Shown here: positions 1 through 6,216 of the stretch, piece by piece
Layout: every line of letters starts with the position of its first letter
How positions within the stretch are numbered: the stretch's first letter is position 1
Source: Bacteriovoracaceae bacterium UBA4097
Lineage (GTDB): Bacteria; Bdellovibrionota; Bacteriovoracia; Bacteriovoracales; Bacteriovoracaceae
Direction: 5' to 3'
Assembly (NCBI GenBank): GCA_002381765.1
Contig: DFXX01000026.1
Span: 1-8,918, forward strand
DNA: 8,918 bases
Translations under genes and position numbers: made by a program
The notes under the pieces: model-generated
What the model was told of the DNA's origin: nothing
The model's database searches: none
Seen by the model: only the letters and a program-made list of their open reading frames with translations

Positions 1-1040
1 ACATTTCCATTAAAATCTAGTTCGACGATATAGATATAATCTTTTGCTAGAAATTTTTGATGAGGAGTATTAGTGACTGGCCATTTTGAAACAAAGTTTA
101 AAATGCCGCTTGCTTCTAATTCAGGAGTTTTAAATTTAAGCTCCTCTCCGTAGGTCATGGTCGTCTTAACTTTAATTCTACGAGTTATTCCTAGTGAGCG
201 ATGTTCTGATGTTACTGGTTCTTCTCCCAAATTTGTCGTTGAGTAGTTGGTAATTGGTTGATTCCATACATCTCCGTAGCGATCAATGTCTGCTACAAAA
301 CCTTTTCCTAAAATCCCTAACATATTTGTAATGACGACATGAAAAGCACCAGCATTTGCGTCCCTGCAGTCGGGTGTATTGGCAACATCACTCTGTGGCG
401 GATTGGGATTAGTATCTCTTTCGCTTCCTTCGCCAGGTACTTTTCCGGAAGCCTTACATCTCACACCTACAAAGCCAAATTTTCCTCCAAAGTTATAGGA
501 TTCATGCATAGCTAAAAGGGCCTTCACATCTGAAGAACCAAAAGGAACTTTGATTCCACTTTTACTTGTGACTAGAACCGGTGCGGGTTCTGGATAATGA
601 GAGGCAGCTTGGGCCCAACCATGGCATATTCCTTCCCACCAAAGATCACGAGGACTATACTTTCTCATGGTGCTTCGAGTGAGAGTGTAATTGAAATCAT
701 TATTTGCAATATCATATAATTCTGATGGAGATAATTGAGATAGTTCTTCTTGTGACATCTTCATGACTTCTTGCTGGGTGTGAAGTCGATACTTGAAGGG
801 TTGAGGGTCAGGATGATTCCAGCGGTAAGTGATGCCTCCTTTATTGAAAGGCCAGTAACTTTCAGACCAGCCTAAGCGACTATCAGAAAGCATTCCCTCT
901 TTGGGTAATGATTCGAAATTTAAAATGAGATTAGTTCCTGCAATTCTACTAAAGTTGTTAGGATTGTTAGCACTATTGAAAGTTTCAGCAATAGCGAGGG
1001 GATCAGCGATAATGAAGGCAAGTAAAATTAAAAACCTCAT
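1..1040 (-). CDS. Exported transglutaminase, TGase-elicitor (GP42-like) family, C-terminus cut by window edge
   Basis: An uninterrupted reading frame of 346 codons starts at ATG 1040 and runs off the left edge. AAGGA lies 5 nt before the ATG. The N-terminus MRFLILLAFIIADPLAIA looks like a signal peptide, so the product is exported. Residues 134-152 read WWEGICHGWAQAASHYPEP, the active-site block of the TGase-elicitor family, with Cys139 as the likely nucleophile. GAFHVV (His234) and FVADIDR (Asp251) follow in the Cys-His-Asp order of papain-fold transglutaminases. DVWNQPI (257-263) matches the Pep-13 core of the Phytophthora GP42 enzyme. By family the protein joins glutamine and lysine side chains. 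Such homologues are known from oomycetes and marine Vibrio. The physiological substrate is unknown, and the exact His and Asp assignments are inferred from order and spacing. Confidence 0.85.
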   Translation of the reverse strand, partial: MRFLILLAFIIADPLAIAETFNSANNPNNFSRIAGTNLILNFESLPKEGMLSDSRLGWSESYWPFNKGGITYRWNHPDPQPFKYRLHTQQEVMKMSQEELSQLSPSELYDIANNDFNYTLTRSTMRKYSPRDLWWEGICHGWAQAASHYPEPAPVLVTSKSGIKVPFGSSDVKALLAMHESYNFGGKFGFVGVRCKASGKVPGEGSERDTNPNPPQSDVANTPDCRDANAGAFHVVITNMLGILGKGFVADIDRYGDVWNQPITNYSTTNLGEEPVTSEHRSLGITRRIKVKTTMTYGEELKFKTPELEASGILNFVSKWPVTNTPHQKFLAKDYIYIVELDFNGN

Positions 1041-1075
1041 AGTATTCCTTTTAGTTACTAGTTAAAGCAACAAGC

Positions 1076-1104
1076 TATATAACTAAATTAATACCCTCTT
1101 CCAA
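1076..1104 (-). promoter_or_regulatory. Candidate sigma70-type promoter of the transglutaminase gene
   Basis: On the minus strand TTGGAA (1104-1099) and TATATA (1081-1076) are separated by exactly 17 nt, resembling -35 and -10 boxes. Transcription would start near 1069, giving a leader of about 30 nt before the ATG at 1040. The -35 box lies at the centre of the 1084-1124 palindrome. The assignment rests on spacing and partial consensus match only. Confidence 0.4.
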
Positions 1105-1124
1105 TGGAAGAGGGTATTAATTTA
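1084..1124 (-). terminator. Perfect 19-bp inverted repeat with 3-nt loop: probable intrinsic terminator or operator
   Basis: Arms 1084-1102 and 1106-1124 are perfectly complementary around the loop AAT. The stem has a G/C-rich core (ACCCTCTTCC) and A/T-rich flanks. On the minus strand it lies about 60 nt after the stop of the decayed zinc-ribbon gene and is followed by T-rich sequence, which suits a terminator for that gene. It also overlaps the candidate promoter of the transglutaminase gene, so an operator role is possible. The stem is longer than most bacterial terminators. Confidence 0.6.
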
Positions 1125-1185
1125 CCTAAGGAACATAAATTCTTGTTTTACAATAAATGCCCTTAAGATCTATTCGTCGCATTAA

Positions 1186-1425
1186 TTAATCAAATAGCTT
1201 TTCAAGAAAAGACTTCTTTCGTTTATATGGCCTTGATGGAGCAGATCTTGAGTAGTGGTGAGAATGAGGTTGTTGGTTTGTTTTTATATCTTCCTGTTGG
1301 TTTTTCTCCAAAATTTTATCTAATTCTCCTCTATTTAACCAGATGTCTCGACGTCTGGAGAGTAATCAATTTCAATCCCTTTACGTTCAGAAATAACAAG
1401 ATTAATCTTTGCAAAGAGGACTGAG
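1186..1425 (-). pseudogene. Decayed zf-TFIIB zinc-ribbon protein gene
   Basis: Three pieces in shifting frames rebuild a small zf-TFIIB domain protein (family form: CPxC...GIEIDYCPxCRGVWLDRGELDK). The pieces are SPLCK (1422-1408), INLVISERKGIEIDYSPD (ending near 1353) and RDIWLNRGELDKILE, running to a C-terminal KSFLEKLFD and TAA at 1186-1188. Frameshifts lie near 1407 and near 1352. The first cysteine of each CxxC pair has become serine, and the last cysteine is lost at the second frameshift, leaving one of four zinc ligands. No start codon remains; the frame degrades at about 1425. The His/Arg/Lys-rich tail ending in FLEKLFD is typical of the family. Frameshifts together with ligand loss make this a dead gene rather than a sequencing error. 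Confidence 0.75.
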
Positions 1426-1708
1426 CTTCCCCAAGTTTAGTGGACACTTTTCACTTCAAACTCTCAATTTTCTAAGACGCTTTAAGAGGTGGCACTCTTT
1501 ACTTGATCAAATTACTGTTCGATGCATTTATGTATATCATTCTAAATGCTGACCTTTAGAGTCACTAATTCATTCTTGTCGAAACTTTATCTCAAATCGA
1601 TTTCGTTTTGATGCCTATCTCATTAATTCTGAAGACAAAATTTAGTAGACGAATAAACTTGATCAACAAATCATATGAACTGTTTCGCTTTACCAATGGA
1701 GGGTTCTT
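1426..1708. other. Gene-free stretch upstream of the first deamidase gene
   Basis: I see no supportable gene in these 283 bp. They hold a segment at 1430-1447 that, read on the minus strand, begins TGTCCACTAAACTTGGGG and resembles an insertion-sequence end. Two copies of the 8-bp palindrome TTGATCAA occur at 1503-1510 and 1659-1666. The ribosome-binding site of the next gene (GGAGGG, 1698-1703) is at the right end. No convincing -35/-10 pair was found, although the deamidase promoter should lie here. Confidence 0.5.
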
Positions 1709-2569
1709 ATGCGATTGAGTTGTCTTTTAGTCGTTTTTCTATTTATTTCTAAATCTGCATTTGCTTTCACGGAAATCACTACTCAAATTCACGAGGTAGA
1801 CATTGGTACCCGACCAGGGGACGAGGTGCTGGTCCTTTTGAAAACGGGAGATGTAGCAAGATTAAATATCTCTGATCTAGACAAGATTGATGAGCTTCAA
1901 TCTTATGCATTTAATGAAGGATGGTTCACTATTACTTTGGATGAAAAACGCTTTATTAAAAGAATTGTTTCAGCAGAGTCTCCTGTTGTTTCCACTGAAG
2001 AAAAACAATCCTTTTATGACATGAGTTACACTCCTACAACTATAGCAAGTATGGAAATTGCAACGGAATACATAAAAGAAGCAAGATCGAGAGTTGAACG
2101 TGAAGGCACCACTCAGTGCTTTAATAGAGCAATGGTTTGGTCTTATGAATGGTGGAAAAGACATTCTCTCCGTTCCATGAAAATGTTTATCTTTTGGCCT
2201 AAAGAGTATATTCGCAAATATAGCTTCAAATGGTGGTTTCACGTAACCCCTTATGTCCATGTGATGGATGCAGACGGCGTAGTCAAAGAAAGAGCTCTTG
2301 ATGTGAAATGGATTAACCGCCCTTATTCTATGCAAGATTGGGCAGATTTTCATTCTACAAAAGATGTAAAGTGCAGAGTGGTTGAGAAATATTCAGACTA
2401 TGCTAATAATCCATTTTACACTGACCGTTGCTATTTTATGCGCGCCAATATGTATACATGGCAACCAGCGGATCTTGAAATGAATGAAGCTTGGGGCTAC
2501 AGCAAAGATGCATTCAATATGGATGAAGTAAGAGCTGCATTTCTTGAAGCATTCAATGTTAATCTTTAA
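1709..2569 (+). CDS. Exported protein-glutamine deamidase (protein glutaminase, Gln_deamidase_2-like)
   Basis: The 286-residue product starts at ATG 1709, with GGAGGG 5 nt upstream. A signal peptide ends near SAFA (residue 19). Residues 20-130 form a small N-terminal region, perhaps a pro-domain. The catalytic domain spans about 130-286. TTQCFNRAMVW gives nucleophile Cys137, FKWWFHVTP gives His178 and RALD gives Asp198, the Cys-His-Asp order of Chryseobacterium protein glutaminase. A KYSDYANN block and MYTWQPADL follow. By family it hydrolyses glutamine side-chain amides in proteins to glutamate. Cys222 and Cys241 are conserved in the paralogue at 6217-7059 and probably form a disulfide. The next gene starts 12 nt after the stop, so both are probably cotranscribed. 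The family call is firm, the substrate unknown. Confidence 0.82.
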   Translation: MRLSCLLVVFLFISKSAFAFTEITTQIHEVDIGTRPGDEVLVLLKTGDVARLNISDLDKIDELQSYAFNEGWFTITLDEKRFIKRIVSAESPVVSTEEKQSFYDMSYTPTTIASMEIATEYIKEARSRVEREGTTQCFNRAMVWSYEWWKRHSLRSMKMFIFWPKEYIRKYSFKWWFHVTPYVHVMDADGVVKERALDVKWINRPYSMQDWADFHSTKDVKCRVVEKYSDYANNPFYTDRCYFMRANMYTWQPADLEMNEAWGYSKDAFNMDEVRAAFLEAFNVNL

Positions 2570-2571
2570 TT

Positions 2572-2575
2572 GGAG
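2572..2575 (+). promoter_or_regulatory. Ribosome-binding site that fixes the lipoprotein start
   Basis: GGAG lies 6 nt before GTG 2582, ideal spacing. The upstream in-frame TTG at 2570 overlaps this site and has no such element, so GTG 2582 is preferred. Confidence 0.7.
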
Positions 2576-2581
2576 AAAATT

Positions 2582-3649
2582 GTGAAAATTTATAGAATTA
2601 GTGGTTTTATTTGTGTTTTTATTGCAACACTTTTAACCTCGTGCGGTGGTGGAGATTCATCTTCAGGAAATTCATCTTCTGAAGATGAATCTTCTCACAG
2701 AGAATTAGAAGAAACTGATATTGATGCTCAGAGAGCTGCTATCGATGGAGAAAATATTCAAGGTAGGTTTCTTGCAAACTTTACTACACTCAATCCCCAA
2801 GTCGTCGGCACGATACCCGGTTCAGCTCAATTTATAAGAGAAGATAATAAGCTTTCTGCGTTTGTGAGACTTTTTGCAGGGAGTCCTTCAATCGCACACT
2901 TTCAGAATGTTCACACGGGAACACGTTGCCCTACTATTGACGATGATAAAAATGGAGATGGATATCTTGATATTGTAGAAACTCTCAAAGTTGTTGGGCC
3001 AGTTGTTGTACCTCTGGACTGGGATATAGGATCGCAATTATCTGCCAATAGAAGCTGGCCTAAAGCTTTTCCAAATGGAAGCTACGAATACATGAAAGTC
3101 ACAAGGTTTGATCGTTTCTGGGATGATCTTAAAAGTGTAGACAGAAATCCTGACGACAATATTGTAAAGTTAGGTCCTGATGAAGGTTTAGACTTTAGTG
3201 GCAAAGTAGTCATAATCCAAGGCGTAGATGAGAGTAAAGCGCTACCAGAAACAGTTGCTGGATATGGTCGCTGGACAAATTTTCAAACACTTCCAATTGT
3301 TTGTGGTGTCTTTCGTCCTTATACTGAAGACCCAGGAGTCGTCTATGAAGAAGTTATTCCTGGTCCAATCGCCCCAGTTATTGAAGGGCAGGATCGCCCA
3401 GCACCTCCTGGAGAAGGTGAAAATCCAGGCACAGGGGATATCATAACAGGTGGTCCTTCCAATGATGCTGGATCTAATGATTCGACATCAGATAATGATG
3501 AAGAAGATGAATCTCCATATCCAGAGACAGGAGCGCCTACAGATTCTAGAGTTCCCGAAATTGATACTTCTACTACTCCGGAATCTACAGCAGAGCCTGA
3601 ATCAAATTCAGGCTCTGCTGTAGAAATTGAAAATGAGGAAAGAGAATAA
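2582..3649 (+). CDS. Lipoprotein with EF-hand-like loop and acidic low-complexity tail
   Basis: Starting at GTG 2582 the protein has 355 residues. A hydrophobic signal ends in the lipobox LTSC (Cys21), so it is a lipid-anchored envelope protein. A Ser/Glu-rich linker follows, then a globular part of about residues 45-265. DKNGDGYLDIVE (122-133) fits the 12-residue EF-hand calcium loop. HFQNVHTGTRC (106-116) and LPIVCGV (238-244) are reminiscent of the Cu/Zn-superoxide-dismutase or CHRD-like fold, with Cys116 and Cys241 placed to pair. That resemblance is weak and the metal ligands are incomplete, so no enzyme activity is claimed. The last 90 or so residues are Pro/Ser/Glu/Asp-rich and probably disordered. 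It follows the deamidase gene by 12 nt and is likely in its operon; it could be a partner, anchor or inhibitor, which is inference. Confidence 0.75.
   Translation: MKIYRISGFICVFIATLLTSCGGGDSSSGNSSSEDESSHRELEETDIDAQRAAIDGENIQGRFLANFTTLNPQVVGTIPGSAQFIREDNKLSAFVRLFAGSPSIAHFQNVHTGTRCPTIDDDKNGDGYLDIVETLKVVGPVVVPLDWDIGSQLSANRSWPKAFPNGSYEYMKVTRFDRFWDDLKSVDRNPDDNIVKLGPDEGLDFSGKVVIIQGVDESKALPETVAGYGRWTNFQTLPIVCGVFRPYTEDPGVVYEEVIPGPIAPVIEGQDRPAPPGEGENPGTGDIITGGPSNDAGSNDSTSDNDEEDESPYPETGAPTDSRVPEIDTSTTPESTAEPESNSGSAVEIENEERE
2653..2692 (+). repeat. 14-bp perfect inverted repeat inside the lipoprotein gene
   Basis: Arms AGATTCATCTTCAG (2653-2666) and its exact reverse complement (2679-2692) flank a 12-nt loop. 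An alternative tight hairpin of ATTCATCTTC against GAAGATGAAT is nested in it. It encodes the Ser/Glu-rich linker just after the lipidated cysteine, where coding constraint is weak. Confidence 0.7.
3584..3624 (+). repeat. 19-bp perfect inverted repeat with 3-nt loop near the 3' end of the lipoprotein gene
   Basis: Arms 3584-3602 and 3606-3624 are perfectly complementary around the loop CAA. They encode part of the acidic tail (STAEPESNSGSAVE) and end 25 nt before the stop codon. The stem is about half G/C and should be very stable in mRNA. No T-run follows, so it is not a classic terminator. Confidence 0.8.
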
Positions 3650-3667
3650 ATATTTACATTCAATAAG

Positions 3668-3699
3668 ACCGAGGTTAAGGCTTTTCAAGCCTCGGTTTT
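3668..3699 (+). terminator. Intrinsic terminator between two converging genes
   Basis: ACCGAGG (3668-3674) pairs with CCTCGGT (3690-3696), with an inner CTT/AAG pairing, followed by TTTT (3696-3699). It begins 18 nt after the lipoprotein stop. It also lies just past the stop of the minus-strand L,D-transpeptidase gene and could serve both, although the minus-strand T-tract is poor. Confidence 0.7.
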
Positions 3700-3712
3700 A
3701 GATTAATTTATG

Positions 3713-4942
3713 TTATTTGATCCCAAATTCTGCTAGGTCATCCAAAGTTACAGGTGACTGTTTGTCATTGATTTCTAGAGCGTAAAGAATGCCTTTAACC
3801 TTAGTTTCATTTTGATAAGAGGGAGTAAGCTCCATTGCTGTCATGATGCTATCTAAAAGATCTCTTTGATCCTTGTAAGTAATTTCTCCATATGTATTTT
3901 CTCGCTGAGATATACATCCCAAAGTCCTTCTGAAGGGATAGTAAGTTGTAGTAGGGTCAGTATTGAGCTTTCCGCTACCATGAATTCTGAAAAGATTTCT
4001 TCCAATGTCTCGTGCAATTACAGTTGAACTCCACCAATTATTGTCCCAAGAACTTCTAGGCAAAAGAGATTTAATTAAAATCTCGTTATTAGATTTTGGC
4101 ACGAAGTTAAGGATCAATCGTCTGAATTTGCCATAAGATAATTGTTGATCAGCAAACGGCATTACTGAATCAATAGAGAAAACTCCAGCGGGAGTGTTAC
4201 CATTGCGTTGGTAACTTGAAAGTCCGGTCCTTGCCGAAGCAAGAGCTGGATTACTCCAAAGGCTTCCATCCTCCTTTCTGACTTCTATTCCATATATGTC
4301 TCTCATTACCATCAGACAGGGGTAAAGTCTGTTTTGCCGACAGAACATGAAAATTTTGACACTTTTGATGTATTCGCCCTCCATGTAGGTACTTACATCA
4401 GGTGAATTGAAATACAAATCAGTCACAATTTCTGGAACTACTTCTCCTTTGCTTTCATTCATTTGAGCAATATCAAAATATGCTTCATGCTTCCGGGCCA
4501 GGTCAATAACATACTGGTACCCACTCGTTAATAATAGGCTCTCATGTGCGGCCAGAATATAAATGAGTCTTTTTTCTACAACTGTCTTTCGAAGTTCGTT
4601 TAGAAGATCATCGTGAAGTATAGTATCTAAAGATCTCATTTTTCCATACTTAATCTTTAAAATAGAAAGTCGAAGCCTTTCAATTACTCCAAAATAAAAT
4701 GATTGAATATTGAAGAGATTTTTAATCTTCTGAGGTGTAACACTCTCTTGTAGTGAGTCCCAGTAAGCATCTATCAAGAGAGACTGTTCAAAAGCTAAAA
4801 AAGGGATTTGAATATTTTGATGCTCATCCAAAATCTCAAATCCTTCCTTAAACTTTATGTAAAGATTTTCTTCAAGTATCGCGGGGGATTGAGCCTCTAT
4901 TGAAGTTGAATAGAGGATTAACAATGCTAAAATATACTTCAT
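3713..4942 (-). CDS. Exported L,D-transpeptidase (YkuD-like catalytic domain)
   Basis: I choose ATG 4942 (409 residues) because GGAG (4952-4949) lies 6 nt before it and the protein then begins with a clean signal peptide, MKYILALLILYSTSIEA. The in-frame ATG at 4954 overlaps that ribosome-binding site. Residues 20-200 are largely helical-looking with no domain I recognise. The C-terminal half carries the YkuD signature: GNTPAGVFSI (248-257), IHGSGK with His321, and TLGCISQRE with nucleophile Cys343, a His-to-Cys spacing of 22. By family it forms 3-3 peptidoglycan cross-links or attaches proteins to peptidoglycan in the periplasm. In Bdellovibrio-type predators related enzymes remodel cell wall, so such a role is possible. 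It is divergently oriented from dsbB. Confidence 0.8.
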   Translation of the reverse strand: MKYILALLILYSTSIEAQSPAILEENLYIKFKEGFEILDEHQNIQIPFLAFEQSLLIDAYWDSLQESVTPQKIKNLFNIQSFYFGVIERLRLSILKIKYGKMRSLDTILHDDLLNELRKTVVEKRLIYILAAHESLLLTSGYQYVIDLARKHEAYFDIAQMNESKGEVVPEIVTDLYFNSPDVSTYMEGEYIKSVKIFMFCRQNRLYPCLMVMRDIYGIEVRKEDGSLWSNPALASARTGLSSYQRNGNTPAGVFSIDSVMPFADQQLSYGKFRRLILNFVPKSNNEILIKSLLPRSSWDNNWWSSTVIARDIGRNLFRIHGSGKLNTDPTTTYYPFRRTLGCISQRENTYGEITYKDQRDLLDSIMTAMELTPSYQNETKVKGILYALEINDKQSPVTLDDLAEFGIK

Positions 4943-4948
4943 AAAGTA

Positions 4949-4952
4949 CTCC
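4949..4952 (-). promoter_or_regulatory. Ribosome-binding site that decides the L,D-transpeptidase start
   Basis: GGAG is read on the minus strand 6 nt before ATG 4942. It overlaps the alternative ATG at 4954, which itself has only a weak purine stretch upstream. Confidence 0.65.
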
Positions 4953-5053
4953 ATCTTAATTCTTCAAGCTTAGCACTTTATGAGCAGAGGGAACAATTAG
5001 TTTTCATTTCGTTTAATATTTTGCAAGATAAAGTAAGTAAAAAAACAGTCTAT

Positions 5054-5494
5054 ATGCAGGGCAGCGATTTGAGAACTAAGAAAGAACAGTTACTTCTATT
5101 TTTAAGTTGGTTTGTAGCCGCCATGGCCACTGGTGGTAGCCTTTTTTTCAGCGAAGTTATGGGCTTCCCTCCTTGTATTCTTTGCTGGTATCAACGTATT
5201 TGTATGTACCCAATGGTGTTAATATTAGGGGCAGCGTTCTTAAATGAAGACCGCGCCTACTTTAGGTATTCATTTCCCTTGATCATTACAGGACTTATTA
5301 TAGCGATTTACCACAATCTTCTCTATTACAATTTAATTCCAGAAAGTTCAGCTCCCTGTCGCGAAGGTATTTCCTGTACAACTGTTTTTTTTGAGTGGCT
5401 AGGTATTCTCACTATTCCTTTACTCTCTCTCATAGCATTTGGCATTTTATCCATTTTATTAATTTACTTAAGGAAAAACTATAATGAAAAATAA
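5054..5494 (+). CDS. dsbB: DsbB/BdbC-family disulfide bond formation membrane protein
   Basis: From ATG 5054 the product has 146 residues, normal for the short BdbC-type DsbB. Four hydrophobic segments are visible. The first periplasmic pair is PCILCWYQRI (Cys41, Cys44); the second is PCREGISC (Cys102, Cys108). By family it reoxidises a DsbA-type thiol oxidase and passes electrons to quinone in the inner membrane. The start is uncertain: TTG 5021 would add 11 residues and TTG 5069 would remove 5, and none has a strong ribosome-binding site. The end overlaps the dsbA-like gene by 11 nt, so the two are coupled partners. The region 4955-5053, shared with the divergent L,D-transpeptidase gene, must hold promoters, but I could not pick a convincing one. 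Confidence 0.88.
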   Translation: MQGSDLRTKKEQLLLFLSWFVAAMATGGSLFFSEVMGFPPCILCWYQRICMYPMVLILGAAFLNEDRAYFRYSFPLIITGLIIAIYHNLLYYNLIPESSAPCREGISCTTVFFEWLGILTIPLLSLIAFGILSILLIYLRKNYNEK

Positions 5495-6140
5495 GTTTTA
5501 CTTGTTATTTATTTCCGTGGTTGTTCTGATTGGATTTTTTATTCTGGGCTCAGAAAAATTTCATAGGTCCGAAATGAGGCGACTCGATTTTCTCTCACAT
5601 GAGAAGGCCGAATTATTTGTAAGACCTTATTCTCCTATAAAGGGAGAGACAGATGCAAAAATCTTCGTAACAGAGTTTCTTGATCCAGAATGTGAAAGCT
5701 GTCGTGCAATTTATCCATTCGTAAAAAAGATACTTGAAGATTACAGAGGGAAAATTAAGTTAGTTGTAAGATATGTACCCTTTCATAAAAACTCGAAATT
5801 TGCAATTAAGGTTCTTGAGGCTTCCAGGGAGCAAGGAAAATACTGGGAAACTCTGGAGGTCCTTTTCAGATTTCAACCAAACTGGGCCAATCATCATAAT
5901 CCCCAACCAGAACTTATTTGGGAATACTTACCCTCTGCAGGTATAGATGTTGAAAAAATAAAAAAAGATATGAATGCCAATAATTTTGAAACAATCATTG
6001 AACAAGATATGGCCGATGCTAAAGTACTTGGTGTGAGAGGCACCCCGACTTTCTTTGTGAATGGCAAGCCTTTAGAGAAGTTTGGAGTAGAAGCTTTGAA
6101 AGAAGCCATTGAGCGAGAAATCAAGATTCATGATCTCTAA
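5484..6140 (+). CDS. Membrane-anchored DsbA-like thiol:disulfide oxidoreductase
   Basis: The 218-residue product starts at ATG 5484, inside the end of dsbB, with AAGG 10 nt upstream. One N-terminal hydrophobic segment (residues 5-22) without an obvious cleavage site suggests a membrane anchor with the catalytic domain in the periplasm. The thioredoxin-fold active site is EFLDPECESCRAIYP, with Cys70 and Cys73. The cis-proline loop is VRGTPTFFVNG (Pro188). The domain matches the thioredoxin_4 / BdbD type. The CESC motif differs from the CPHC of E. coli DsbA, so the redox potential may differ. With the adjacent dsbB it should form an oxidising pair that introduces disulfides into exported proteins. 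Candidate local clients are the two deamidases with their conserved extra cysteine pair. Confidence 0.85.
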   Translation: MKNKFYLLFISVVVLIGFFILGSEKFHRSEMRRLDFLSHEKAELFVRPYSPIKGETDAKIFVTEFLDPECESCRAIYPFVKKILEDYRGKIKLVVRYVPFHKNSKFAIKVLEASREQGKYWETLEVLFRFQPNWANHHNPQPELIWEYLPSAGIDVEKIKKDMNANNFETIIEQDMADAKVLGVRGTPTFFVNGKPLEKFGVEALKEAIEREIKIHDL

Positions 6141-6172
6141 AGAACAACATATTAACTTAGGCAAATTGATAT

Positions 6173-6207
6173 GAGTGACTTAGGGTTATCCTTATTCTAA
6201 ATCACTC
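6173..6207. terminator. Weak candidate bidirectional terminator between converging genes
   Basis: GAGTGA-C-TTAG (6173-6183) pairs with CTAA-A-TCACTC (6197-6207): 10 pairs, one mismatch and a 13-nt loop. It sits in the 76-bp gap between the dsbA-like gene and the converging second deamidase gene. Neither strand has a good T-run, so function is uncertain. Confidence 0.35.
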
Positions 6208-6216
6208 TCATTAAAA

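Noticed and set aside
1227..1424. Plus-strand open frame of 65 codons
   Set aside because: It lies opposite the decayed zf-TFIIB gene, whose minus-strand remnants are clearly recognisable; it has no ribosome-binding site or family resemblance.
1970..2353. Minus-strand open frame of 127 codons
   Set aside because: It is the complement of the deamidase catalytic domain, which has clear motifs on the plus strand.
3228..3446. Plus-strand open frame of 72 codons in another frame
   Set aside because: It lies inside the lipoprotein gene, with no ribosome-binding site and no recognisable protein.
3343..3663. Minus-strand open frame of 106 codons with a tail similar to the lipoprotein's
   Set aside because: The similar residues (STAEPE...SGSAV) arise because the 3584-3624 palindrome reads alike on both strands; the rest is the complement of the acidic low-complexity tail.
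5894..6124. Minus-strand open frame of 76 codons
   Set aside because: It is the complement of the DsbA-like gene; no independent support.
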